Of a stretch of 64,000 nucleotides of DNA, positions 17,231 through 25,950 are shown one piece after another; within the stretch, counting starts at the first letter, position 1; the number at the start of each line of letters is the position of its first letter. The notes under the pieces are model-generated. The model saw nothing but the letters and a program-made list of their open reading frames with translations. It was not told the origin of the DNA and did not search any database. The stretch spans positions 197,303-261,302 of the forward strand of contig NZ_FRCP01000011.1 in the NCBI RefSeq assembly GCF_900142955.1, written 5' to 3'. Source of the DNA: Anaerosporobacter mobilis DSM 15930. Its GTDB lineage: Bacteria > Bacillota > Clostridia > Lachnospirales > Lachnospiraceae. The translations under genes were made by a program, and so were the position numbers.

Positions 17231-18340
17231 TCATTCCTCCAATTGTCCCTTATTACGGTATTTCTCAGGACTTATTCTGAATTCTTCCTGAAAAAGCTTG
17301 CAGAAATATGAGATATTAGGATAACCGACAGTGGTACCAATATCTCTTATTTTCATATTCGTATTTACCAATAACTCCCTGGCTTTTTCCATTCGGATAT
17401 TCTTAATATACTTATTAATACTAATACCGGTAGTCTGGGAAAAGATACTACTTAGATACTTGGGGCTTAGATATACAAGGTCAGCTAATTGGTTTAAACT
17501 TATGTCTTCTCTATAATGACCGTTAATATATTGTTTAATCACATGAATAGAATATTTTGGAGCTTGCATCTCCTGTTTCATATAAGTTAAAGATTTCTCT
17601 AGGAAAGATTCTATAAATTCTTTTATCTCTTTAAATTGATTAAAGGTATAAATCTTATCTACACATGCTTGGAAGTGCATGGTTTCATGATCGGGGAGTG
17701 AAGTAAGTAGATATCGAAGCAGCGTAGTACAAAGATATCGTATATATATATGCGAGATATTCTGTGTCCCTTCATATTTCTTTAACAGAAACGATACGTT
17801 CTTTCTTAACAAATTCGGATCTTTCAAACGAGTGGCTTGTTCAATGTTTGACAGGATCATACTATCTTCTACATCCGATGAAGTTTTTTCTGTTAAATTA
17901 GTAGAACTTATAGTGCTTGGATTGTATGCATTAGTAAAGTCATAATTAATTAAATAGTCTTGCTTTTGATTGGAAATAGTTTGGCATACCTCGTTAATCG
18001 ACTTATAAAATTCCTCAGGATTAACTGGTTTTAGAATATAATTAACAGCATGTAAAGACAAAGCTTGTTTTACATATTCAAAGTCATCATACCCACTGAA
18101 GAATATAATCTCTATGGTAGGATTTATTTCTTTCGCGCGTGCAGCTAACTCTAATCCATTCATAAAGGGCATCTGTATATCTGTGAAAAGGATATCGATA
18201 TGCTCATGTTCTAATATGGTTAAAGCTTCTTTACCATTGGAAGCGTTTCTTAGATCTAAGGAAAAGTTATATTTTTTTATTAAATACGAAATTACATTAC
18301 GTTCATCTTGTTCATCATCTGCAATAAGAATTTTATACAT
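17231..18340 (-). CDS. Response regulator, YesN type (REC plus AraC helix-turn-helix)
   Basis: 369 aa. The REC domain has the acidic pocket ADDEQDE, phospho-acceptor Asp in LFTDIQMP and the Lys of YILKPVNP. A linker of about 130 residues precedes an AraC-type double helix-turn-helix ('ISLNQLADLVYLSPKYLSSI', 'IRDIGTTVGYPNISYFCKLF', then FRISPEKYRNK). ATG 18340 is preceded by aaaggaggt. It is the first gene of the minus-strand pair with the kinase and is divergent from the binding-protein gene, its likely target. Confidence 0.95.
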   Translation of the reverse strand: MYKILIADDEQDERNVISYLIKKYNFSLDLRNASNGKEALTILEHEHIDILFTDIQMPFMNGLELAARAKEINPTIEIIFFSGYDDFEYVKQALSLHAVNYILKPVNPEEFYKSINEVCQTISNQKQDYLINYDFTNAYNPSTISSTNLTEKTSSDVEDSMILSNIEQATRLKDPNLLRKNVSFLLKKYEGTQNISHIYIRYLCTTLLRYLLTSLPDHETMHFQACVDKIYTFNQFKEIKEFIESFLEKSLTYMKQEMQAPKYSIHVIKQYINGHYREDISLNQLADLVYLSPKYLSSIFSQTTGISINKYIKNIRMEKARELLVNTNMKIRDIGTTVGYPNISYFCKLFQEEFRISPEKYRNKGQLEE

Positions 18341-18446
18341 GAGAGTAACCTCCTTTATATTGAAAGTATATCATTTTTCATAATAGGAGGGCAATGCCTC
18401 AAAAACATAAACGGGAAATTATACAATAAATATGGATTTTATGATA

Positions 18447-18475
18447 TTTACCTTTGTGTAACAGGAACGTATACT
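18447..18475 (+). promoter_or_regulatory. Promoter of the first sugar importer operon
   Basis: TTTACC (18447-18452), 17-bp spacer, TATACT (18470-18475). A perfect 12-bp palindrome, caatggccattg (18490-18501), lies just after the expected start site. The weak -35 fits a promoter needing an activator such as the divergent YesN. Confidence 0.5.
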
Positions 18476-18532
18476 TGAACTAAAGTAATCAATGGCCATT
18501 GGTGAAATAAGAGATGTATATAGGAGGTATTT

Positions 18533-20245
18533 ATGAGAAAAAAAGTTATAGTTAAGGGATTGGTTGTGACTCTTATTACTTCATTAATGACAATATCCTT
18601 GGTAGCTTGTGGCTCAGGGAACAAAAAAGAGGAAACTACAAAAGAGTCTAGCCAAGTAAATATTGAGGCTGGACAGCAAAAAGGTGGTGCTTATGAAGAG
18701 GAAGTTACTATTACCTTGGGACGTCAAACCTTACAAAATGCGAAATTACCTGATGGTGATACTTATGAAGACAATGCGTATACGAGATTAGTTAAAGACG
18801 TTTATAATATTAAGCTTGTTGATGAATTTGAGGCATCTGGTGATGATTATGGTAGACAAGTGTCGTTAGCATTATCAGCAGGTGAAATACCAGATATGAT
18901 GAAAGTCGCTACTTACGATGAGTTAAAAGAATTGTATGAGAATGATATGATTGCTGATTTAAGTGGCGTTTATGAAGACTATGCAAGTGATTATTTAAAA
19001 TCAATCTATGATTCCTATGAAGGACGTGCTCTAGATAAAGTAACCTTTGATGGAAAGATGATGGCTTTACCAGGAACGAACGTTGATGCTGGTCCAAGTG
19101 AAGTATGGATTAGAAGTGACTGGATGGAGACGTTGGGTATTCAAGTGGATCAAGATGGAAATCATGCAATTACAATCGAAGAATTAGAGATGGTTGCTAG
19201 TAAATTCAAAGAAGCTAATTTAAATCAAGCAGAGAATGTAGTAGGAATGGCTTTTGCTCCATGGTTAACATCAGGTGACCCAGATGGCACTTACAGTATG
19301 AACTCCATTGCTTATGCTTTGGGAGCTTTCCCTAAAACATGGTTGGAATCCGATGGGAAAGTAGTATATGGTTCTACTGCTCCAGAAATGAAAGAAGCAC
19401 TATCTGTAATATCTAAATGGTTTGAAGAAGGACTTGTGGATCCGCAATTAGGTACAAGAACGTGGGATGATATCTCTGCGTTATTATCAAATGGACAAAC
19501 AGGTATAACTTTTGGTACATGGCATATTCCTGATTGGCTATTAAATAACGTAAGGGTAATGGATCCAAATGCTACATTCGAAGCATATGGAATAGAAAAT
19601 GCGCAAGGGGAAGTAAGTTGTAAGCATAATGATGCGGTAGCTGGATATATAGTGGTAAGTAAAGAGTGTAAAAATCCTGAAGCAGCTATTAAGATAGCAA
19701 ATTTATTCTACGATACGCTTGTAACCTCTAACACGATTGAAAAGGATTATCCAGAAGTTGCTACATATATAGCGAATGGTGTAGATGGATCAACTAGGCC
19801 ATTTAACATTGAAGTGAATCTGTATACTTCATTGCTGGATGATTATTCTGATGTTGAAAAGTTCGTAAGCGGTGATATTAGCATTGACGAGGTTAGAACG
19901 ACTGAATCTAAGAATGTAAGCAGTAGTATACAAAAGTATCTAGAAAATCCTACTGGAGCGGAAGTCGTTGATTGGTCTAAGTATCATTCCAGAATGAAAG
20001 GAATAGAATTAATTCAGACATTCACAGAGAATGCTACATTCAATTGGATTACTCCAATTTTCCCTCAAACAACGACTACGATGGAAACGAATCAGGCGAA
20101 CCTAGATAAGCTAGAAGAAGAGACCTTCATCAAGATTGCCATAGGACAGATTGATGCAGAAGAAGGCTTTAATGAATTCGTAAAAGAGTGGAATAAGCTT
20201 GGTGGTAAGCAAATTATTGCAGAAATTGAGGAACAGTTAAAGTAA
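18533..20245 (+). CDS. Extracellular sugar-binding lipoprotein of ABC importer (LplA-like)
   Basis: 570 aa. A lipoprotein signal peptide with lipobox LVAC (Cys about residue 26) is followed by a Thr/Lys/Glu-rich linker and a large family-1 solute-binding fold. The long LplA-type binding proteins pair with ABC permeases lacking a local ATPase gene and use a shared MsmX-like ATPase encoded elsewhere. Position with a GH66 and GH13 enzyme suggests isomalto-oligosaccharides as ligand. The start has ggagg upstream. A hairpin after the gene (20261-20295) may lower permease expression relative to this protein. Confidence 0.93.
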   Translation: MRKKVIVKGLVVTLITSLMTISLVACGSGNKKEETTKESSQVNIEAGQQKGGAYEEEVTITLGRQTLQNAKLPDGDTYEDNAYTRLVKDVYNIKLVDEFEASGDDYGRQVSLALSAGEIPDMMKVATYDELKELYENDMIADLSGVYEDYASDYLKSIYDSYEGRALDKVTFDGKMMALPGTNVDAGPSEVWIRSDWMETLGIQVDQDGNHAITIEELEMVASKFKEANLNQAENVVGMAFAPWLTSGDPDGTYSMNSIAYALGAFPKTWLESDGKVVYGSTAPEMKEALSVISKWFEEGLVDPQLGTRTWDDISALLSNGQTGITFGTWHIPDWLLNNVRVMDPNATFEAYGIENAQGEVSCKHNDAVAGYIVVSKECKNPEAAIKIANLFYDTLVTSNTIEKDYPEVATYIANGVDGSTRPFNIEVNLYTSLLDDYSDVEKFVSGDISIDEVRTTESKNVSSSIQKYLENPTGAEVVDWSKYHSRMKGIELIQTFTENATFNWITPIFPQTTTTMETNQANLDKLEEETFIKIAIGQIDAEEGFNEFVKEWNKLGGKQIIAEIEEQLK

Positions 20246-20260
20246 AAGGTTAAGCAGTAA

Positions 20261-20302
20261 TAGAGCAGACATATAGCAGTAATATGGCTGCTCTATATTG
20301 TT
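20261..20302 (+). terminator. Intercistronic hairpin between binding protein and permease genes
   Basis: tagagcag (20261-20268) pairs with ctgctcta (20288-20295), with an inner catat/atatg pairing, followed by a loose T-rich tail. It is probably a partial terminator or mRNA-stabilising stem. Confidence 0.5.
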
Positions 20303-20329
20303 TTAAATCAGTGATTGAGAGGTATGAAG

Positions 20330-21238
20330 ATGACGAATAAAACAGCACATAGACGGAATCGAAAGCAGCTAACACATCATCTTATGATGATGCCGGGAAT
20401 GTTCTTTTTATTACTTTTTAGTTATATACCAATGGTTGGTATCGTAATGGCATTCCAAGATTTTATACCAGCCAAGGGAATTATGGGTTCAGAGCTTGTT
20501 GGTTTAAAACATTTTAGATATATGTTTCAACTACCTGATATCTTTAAAATAATAAGAAATACACTAGTTATTTCTATTGGTAAGATATTGCTTGGTACCT
20601 TTATGGCAATTGCCTTCTCTATTTTATTGAATGAAATACGTAAAAAATTCTTGAAAAAAACAGTACAAACCATTGTATATTTACCACATTTCTTATCGTG
20701 GGTTGTACTAGCAAGTGTCGTAGTCAATATGTTTAATTTAGATGGTTCGGTTAATCAAATAGTAACCCAACTAGGTTTTGATAAAATTAACTTTCTAGGT
20801 AATAGCAAGATATTCCCGGGGCTAATAATCGGTACAGATGTTTGGAAGGAATTCGGGTATAGCTCAGTTATTTACCTAGCTGCCATTACGGCGATTGACC
20901 CCGGCTTACATGAAGCAGCATCCATTGACGGCGCTTCTTGGTGGAAACGTATATGGAATGTTACCTTACCTGGTATGATGCCAATTATACTATTAATGGC
21001 AGCCATGAGTTTGACAAGCATATTAAGTGCGGGCTTTGATCAAATCTATAATCTATATACACCAATCGTATATGATACGGGTGATGTACTGGATACCTAT
21101 GTATACCGTATTGGTTTGATTGGCAGACAGTATAGTTTTGGCTCAGCAGTTGGATTATTACGTTCTATAGTCGGTATGGTATTGTTGGTTTCTGCTAATA
21201 AGCTGACGAAGAAATTGACAGATCAGAAGATATTTTAG
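20330..21238 (+). CDS. Sugar ABC transporter permease (LplB type)
   Basis: 302 aa with six predicted membrane helices and the ATPase-docking EAA loop 'EAASIDGASWWKRIWNVTLP'. The N-terminal 'MMMPGMFFLLLFSYIPMVGI' segment is typical of LplB/YteP permeases. ATG 20330 is preferred since gagaggt ends 6 nt upstream; earlier in-frame starts at 20315 (TTG) and 20324 crowd or precede the site. It lies between the binding protein and a second permease; no ATPase gene is nearby. Confidence 0.93.
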   Translation: MTNKTAHRRNRKQLTHHLMMMPGMFFLLLFSYIPMVGIVMAFQDFIPAKGIMGSELVGLKHFRYMFQLPDIFKIIRNTLVISIGKILLGTFMAIAFSILLNEIRKKFLKKTVQTIVYLPHFLSWVVLASVVVNMFNLDGSVNQIVTQLGFDKINFLGNSKIFPGLIIGTDVWKEFGYSSVIYLAAITAIDPGLHEAASIDGASWWKRIWNVTLPGMMPIILLMAAMSLTSILSAGFDQIYNLYTPIVYDTGDVLDTYVYRIGLIGRQYSFGSAVGLLRSIVGMVLLVSANKLTKKLTDQKIF

Positions 21239-21248
21239 GAGGAGTAGT

Positions 21249-22142
21249 ATGATAGAGAATAGAAGTTTTTCATCTAGAGCTAGAGTAAGTATCATTTATT
21301 GCATTGTAATCCTATTAGGATTAGTATGTCTTCTGCCATTATGGAATATTGTAGCAATATCATTTAGTAGCAGTGCAGCAGTAACAGCAAATAAAGTAGG
21401 GTTAGCACCTGTTGATTTTACTACAGTTGCTTATAAAAAGATAATCGAAGATAGCCAATTTTGGCGTTCCTTTATGATTTCAGTTGTCAGAGTTATATTA
21501 GCAGTTATCCTTAATACCGTTCTCGTTGTATTGATGGCGTATCCGCTAACAAAGAGCACAAGAGAGTTTCGCGGTAGAAACTTGTATATGAACTTACTGA
21601 TCTTTGCCATGTTATTTAATGGAGGGATGATTCCTAGTTTTATCTTAGTTAAAGAGCTAGGACTTCTTAATAGTATTTGGGCACTAGTATTACCAGGAGC
21701 ATTGCCTATATTTAACGTTATTCTAGTTATGAATTTTTTCTTAGGGATTCCAAAGTCTTTAGAAGAAGCAGCTATAATAGACGGAGCCAATCCATTACAA
21801 GTATTGATAAAGATATTGGTTCCGTGTGCGAAACCTTGTATCGCAACAATCGTTCTCTTTAGTATAGTAGGAAGTTGGAACGATTTCTTTAGTGGATTAA
21901 TCTATATTCAAAAGCCAAGAAATTACCCAATAATGACATACATTCAATCTTTGAATGTTGATATTCAAGAGTTATTAAAATCCGGTATGAGCAGCAGTTC
22001 GTTAGGAAATTTATCGGAGTTATCCAATAAGAACCTAAATGCAGCCAAAATTGTTGTAGCAGTTATACCCCTATTACTGATTTATCCAATTCTTCAAAAG
22101 TATCTAATCACAGGTATTGTTATGGGATCAGTAAAGGAATAA
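21249..22142 (+). CDS. Sugar ABC transporter permease (LplC/YtcP type)
   Basis: 297 aa, six membrane helices, with the EAA loop 'EAAIIDGANPLQVLIKILVP' and the family C terminus 'QKYLITGIVMGSVKE'. It is the partner of the preceding permease in a heterodimeric channel; 10 nt separate them and the gap holds aggagg. The GH66 lipoprotein gene follows 20 nt later in the same operon. Confidence 0.94.
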   Translation: MIENRSFSSRARVSIIYCIVILLGLVCLLPLWNIVAISFSSSAAVTANKVGLAPVDFTTVAYKKIIEDSQFWRSFMISVVRVILAVILNTVLVVLMAYPLTKSTREFRGRNLYMNLLIFAMLFNGGMIPSFILVKELGLLNSIWALVLPGALPIFNVILVMNFFLGIPKSLEEAAIIDGANPLQVLIKILVPCAKPCIATIVLFSIVGSWNDFFSGLIYIQKPRNYPIMTYIQSLNVDIQELLKSGMSSSSLGNLSELSNKNLNAAKIVVAVIPLLLIYPILQKYLITGIVMGSVKE

Positions 22143-22162
22143 CGGAAAGGCAAGGGCTTTGT

Positions 22163-24058
22163 ATGAAAAAAAGAATACGACTCATAAGTCTCCTTTTAGT
22201 AGTAATTTTGGCAATGACTAGTTGTAAGATTGATAGGGAGGAGGAAGGTATGAATACGATAACGTGTAAGATTGTAGGTACAGATAAAGTAAGATACAAT
22301 CCGGGAGAAAAGGCCAGCATTACTATTGAAATTGAAAATCTATTTGAAAAAGAAAGAGATATAATGGTAGTTTTATCTGCGAACTATTTGTCAGAACCTG
22401 TTGGTGATGAGGAAAGCCTAAAGATTCAGGTAGACAAACAGGGAGTACAAACGGTAACTTTAAATTGGCAAACACCAGAAGAGGACTATAAAGGATACTT
22501 GTTAGAGGTTCGTTTGGAAGATAAAAAGGGTAAGATGTTAAGTCAGGATACAATAGGTGTTGATGTATCATCCTCATGGGTGAAATTCCCTAGATACGGC
22601 TATCTATGTGATTTTGAGGAAGGTGTAGATGCTACTGATAAAATTGATCGAATGAATCGATATCACATCAATGGAATTGAGTATTATGATTGGCAGTATC
22701 TTCATCATATGCCGGTAGCGGATACTGTTTCTGAGGATGGAGCAGGAATGTGGCAAGATTGGGCAGGCAGAAGTATTGACGGTGACGCTATTTTATCATA
22801 TATTAAAGAAGCAAAAGAGAAAAACATGGTTAACATGGCTTATAATATGATTTATGCCGGTTCGGATACCTTTTTTACGAATCGTGATGGGAAATCAACC
22901 AAGGCAAATGATTGGAAGCTATATTTTGCAGAAGATAATGACAGAGGAAGTGGTGAGTTTTCATTCCATATGGGAACATCTCCAAACGGAAATGGAAATT
23001 TATTCTTTCTAAATCCCTTGAATAATGAATGGCAGGAGTATATTTTTGATCAAGAATTAAAGGCGCTTAGAACCTTTGGGTTTGATGGATGGCATGGAGA
23101 TACGGTTGGAGATTGGGGTAAGATGACAACGAGTGAGGGTAAACCATTGGGATTTAATAAAGCTGGTGATCCTATCTACTTAGTCACAGATACCTATACC
23201 GATTTTTTGAATGCTGCGAAGGACGCTCTAGGGGATTATTATTTGTCCTTCAATCCAGTTGGTGCAAAGGGAATTGAAAATGCAAATGTCAGTAATTCTG
23301 ATGTATTATATACGGAGTTTTGGCCATGGGATAAGGATAGGGAAGATGGGACTTACGATACGTATTCTTCACTAGTAAGCGAAGTGGAACGTACGATGGA
23401 GGATAGTAAGAATCAGTCATTCGATGGTAAAGGAAAATCTCTAGTTGTGAAGGCTTATATTAATTATGAGAAGACAAATGGAGAGATGAATACCCCTAGT
23501 GTATTACTATGTGATGCCGCTGTATATGCCGCTGGAGGAAGTAGACTTGAACTTGGTAATGGGGATAGAATGTTGCATAAAGAATATTACCCCGATGACA
23601 ATGTATTAATGTCTGAAGAGCTTACTGAGAGGATGAAGCGTATGTCTGATTTTGTCGTGGCATATGAGAATCTATTACGAGACGGACAAGCAACAGTGGA
23701 AAATACGGTAGAGGTCGAGGAGCATTCCTATAGTAACACAGGTGAAAGTGATACCATATGGGTATATTCTAGAGCTGATGCGGATTATGAAATTGTTCAT
23801 TTCATAAATCTATTAGGAACAGATAATTTATGGCGTGATGAAATTGGTAAGAAAAAAACTCCTGAAAAAGTATGTAATCTAAAAGTTACCTATTATTCAG
23901 ATAGTAAGATTAAAAAGATCTTTCTTGCATCACCAGATACAGAGTATGGAGCAAGTACGGAATTAAAGTTTGTGAGTGTAAAGGATGAAAAAGGAATTAA
24001 ATATACATTTGAGATCCCCTCTCTTGAATACTGGGATATGGTGTATATGGAAAAATAG
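22163..24058 (+). CDS. Glycoside hydrolase family 66 lipoprotein (dextranase or cycloisomaltooligosaccharide glucanotransferase-like)
   Basis: 631 aa. Lipobox MTSC (Cys about residue 20) anchors the enzyme outside the membrane. An N-terminal beta-sandwich (to about 140) precedes the GH66 barrel: FPRYGYLCDF, 'NGIEYYDWQYLHHMPV', nucleophile Asp about 313 in GFDGWHGDTVGD and acid/base Glu about 385 in LYTEFWPW; a C-terminal beta domain completes it. GH66 enzymes cut or cyclise alpha-1,6-glucan. No CBM35 insertion is apparent, which favours an endo-dextranase over a cyclising enzyme. It would feed the importer encoded just upstream. Confidence 0.9.
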   Translation: MKKRIRLISLLLVVILAMTSCKIDREEEGMNTITCKIVGTDKVRYNPGEKASITIEIENLFEKERDIMVVLSANYLSEPVGDEESLKIQVDKQGVQTVTLNWQTPEEDYKGYLLEVRLEDKKGKMLSQDTIGVDVSSSWVKFPRYGYLCDFEEGVDATDKIDRMNRYHINGIEYYDWQYLHHMPVADTVSEDGAGMWQDWAGRSIDGDAILSYIKEAKEKNMVNMAYNMIYAGSDTFFTNRDGKSTKANDWKLYFAEDNDRGSGEFSFHMGTSPNGNGNLFFLNPLNNEWQEYIFDQELKALRTFGFDGWHGDTVGDWGKMTTSEGKPLGFNKAGDPIYLVTDTYTDFLNAAKDALGDYYLSFNPVGAKGIENANVSNSDVLYTEFWPWDKDREDGTYDTYSSLVSEVERTMEDSKNQSFDGKGKSLVVKAYINYEKTNGEMNTPSVLLCDAAVYAAGGSRLELGNGDRMLHKEYYPDDNVLMSEELTERMKRMSDFVVAYENLLRDGQATVENTVEVEEHSYSNTGESDTIWVYSRADADYEIVHFINLLGTDNLWRDEIGKKKTPEKVCNLKVTYYSDSKIKKIFLASPDTEYGASTELKFVSVKDEKGIKYTFEIPSLEYWDMVYMEK

Positions 24059-24098
24059 GAAAAAGGAGTTATTAGTGTGGAAGATAAATCTTTCACAC

Positions 24099-24145
24099 GG
24101 CGATTTGGTGCCCAAAGTCAACAAGTTGATTTGCACAAAGTCGCC
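24099..24145 (+). other. 47-nt intercistronic stem-loop between GH66 and GH13 genes
   Basis: The outer arms ggcgatttggtgc (24099-24111) and gcacaaagtcgcc (24133-24145) pair at 12 of 13 positions, counting one G-U; inner segments around gtcaac and gttgat extend the stem. No T run follows, so it is more likely an mRNA processing/stability element than a terminator. A 34-codon frame (GTG 24077, stop 24181, with aaaaaggag 8 nt upstream) passes through it and overlaps the GH13 start; its coding status is doubtful. Confidence 0.55.
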
Positions 24146-24161
24146 AGACTTTTGAAGGGAC

Positions 24162-25808
24162 ATGGTGATTTATATGAATAATGAAAAAGAAAACACATCA
24201 AACTGGTGGAAAAATTCCGTTGTATATCAGATTTATCCAAGAAGCTTTCAAGATAGCAATGGTGATGGAATAGGAGACTTACAAGGCATTATTAAGAGAC
24301 TGGATTATCTACAAAATCTTGGAATTGATGCCATTTGGTTATCGCCTGTATGCAAGTCGCCACAAGATGATAATGGTTATGATATCTCGGATTACCAGGA
24401 TATTGATCCTATGTTTGGGTCATTAAACGATATGGAGGAATTGATACAGGAAGCAAAGAAGAGAGGAATTCGAATTCTTCTTGATCTAGTATTAAACCAT
24501 TCTTCCGATGAACATGCTTGGTTCTTAGAGGCCAAAAAGAGTAAGGACAATCCATACCATGATTATTATGTATGGCGAGATGGAGTTGAAGGCGTATATC
24601 CTAATGATATGAAGGCATGTTTTGGAGGTCCCGCATGGGAATGGGTACCAGAACTAGGGCAGTACTATTTTCATCAGTTCTCAGTAAAACAGCCAGATTT
24701 AAACTGGGAGAATCCGAAATTAAGAAGAGAAATCTATGATATGATACGCTGGTGGATGGATAAGGGCGTTGGAGGATTTCGTCTTGATGTTATTGATCAG
24801 ATTGCCAAGGAACCAGATTTAAAGATTACCAATAATGGACCACAACTTCATGAATATATTAAAGAATTGTCAAAAGAGACCTTCCAAAAAGGAAATCTTA
24901 TTACAGTAGGCGAAGCATGGGGAGCGAATACGGAATTGGCGAAACTATATAGTGCGCCAGACGGTAGCGAGTTTTCCATGGTATTTCAATTCGAGCATAT
25001 AAATCTAGACCAGCAGCCTGGAGGCGAGAAGTGGGATATTAAAGAATTAGATTTTATACAGTTAAAGCAAATATTATCAAAGTGGCAAATTGAATTACAT
25101 GGAAAAGGTTGGAACAGTTTATTCTGGAATAATCATGACTTACCTAGAATTGTATCTAGATGGGGCAACGATGAACAGTACCGAGAAGAATCAGCTAAGA
25201 TGTTAGCTACCATCTTACATGGTATGCAAGGAACACCATATATTTATCAGGGTGAAGAGATTGGTATGACGAACGTGAAGTACCAGATTGAAGAGTATAA
25301 GGATATTGAGACCGTTAACATGTATAAGGAACGTATAGAAAAGGGGTACAAACCAGAAGATGTTATGCGTTCAATCTATGCTAAGGGAAGAGATAATGCA
25401 AGAACTCCTATACAATGGGATTCTAGTCAGTATGCAGGATTTTCTACGGTTAAACCATGGATTAAGGTAAATGATAATTGTAAAGCTATTAACGTAGAGA
25501 ATGCGCTAGAGAATAAAGATTCTATCTTTTACTATTATAAAAAACTTATTCAGTTAAGAAAAGAAAATCCAGTTCTTGTACATGGAGATTACCAGTTGTT
25601 ATTAGAAACAAATCCAGACATATTTGCTTATTGTAGGAATCTAGATGGACAAAGAATGGTAGTAGTAGCGAATTTCCATGATAAAGAAATCCCATTCTCC
25701 TTAAAAGAAGAAGGATTTGAAGTAAAAGAGTATTTGATTCACAACTATAAAGAAGAAAAAGCAGGTTACCTACGACCATATGAAACTTATATGGCAATAG
25801 TGAATTAA
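24162..25808 (+). CDS. GH13 alpha-glucosidase, oligo-1,6-glucosidase type
   Basis: 548 aa, no signal peptide, so cytoplasmic. GH13 regions: 'DAIWLSPVCKSPQDDNGYDI', DLVLNHSS, nucleophile in GFRLDVIDQ (Asp about 209), acid/base Glu in VGEAWGA and stabiliser in WNNHDLPR. Val directly after the nucleophile Asp is the residue associated with alpha-1,6 rather than alpha-1,4 specificity in this subfamily. It would split imported isomalto-oligosaccharides into glucose. The start is uncertain among ATG 24162, GTG 24165 and ATG 24174; aaggga lies at 24155-24160. Confidence 0.93.
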   Translation: MVIYMNNEKENTSNWWKNSVVYQIYPRSFQDSNGDGIGDLQGIIKRLDYLQNLGIDAIWLSPVCKSPQDDNGYDISDYQDIDPMFGSLNDMEELIQEAKKRGIRILLDLVLNHSSDEHAWFLEAKKSKDNPYHDYYVWRDGVEGVYPNDMKACFGGPAWEWVPELGQYYFHQFSVKQPDLNWENPKLRREIYDMIRWWMDKGVGGFRLDVIDQIAKEPDLKITNNGPQLHEYIKELSKETFQKGNLITVGEAWGANTELAKLYSAPDGSEFSMVFQFEHINLDQQPGGEKWDIKELDFIQLKQILSKWQIELHGKGWNSLFWNNHDLPRIVSRWGNDEQYREESAKMLATILHGMQGTPYIYQGEEIGMTNVKYQIEEYKDIETVNMYKERIEKGYKPEDVMRSIYAKGRDNARTPIQWDSSQYAGFSTVKPWIKVNDNCKAINVENALENKDSIFYYYKKLIQLRKENPVLVHGDYQLLLETNPDIFAYCRNLDGQRMVVVANFHDKEIPFSLKEEGFEVKEYLIHNYKEEKAGYLRPYETYMAIVN

Positions 25809-25858
25809 GGCTTAGAATCTTTTATGAGTTAAAAAGAAAATAATTATTTAGCAAACAA

Positions 25859-25934
25859 GCTATGATAGTATTGGAGAGTTAAAAGTAGGACGACGGAGCA
25901 ATGGTGCCGTCGTCCAAACCAGTACTGTTATAGC
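25859..25934. terminator. Large nested hairpin between convergent genes
   Basis: Outer arms gctatgatagtattgg (25859-25874) and ccagtactgttatagc (25919-25934) enclose a perfect 9-bp inner stem (ggacgacgg 25888-25896, ccgtcgtcc 25907-25915). TTTT follows on the plus strand. It likely terminates GH13 and perhaps flippase transcripts, but is larger than a usual terminator. Confidence 0.6.
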
Positions 25935-25950
25935 TTTTGTGTTATGCATA

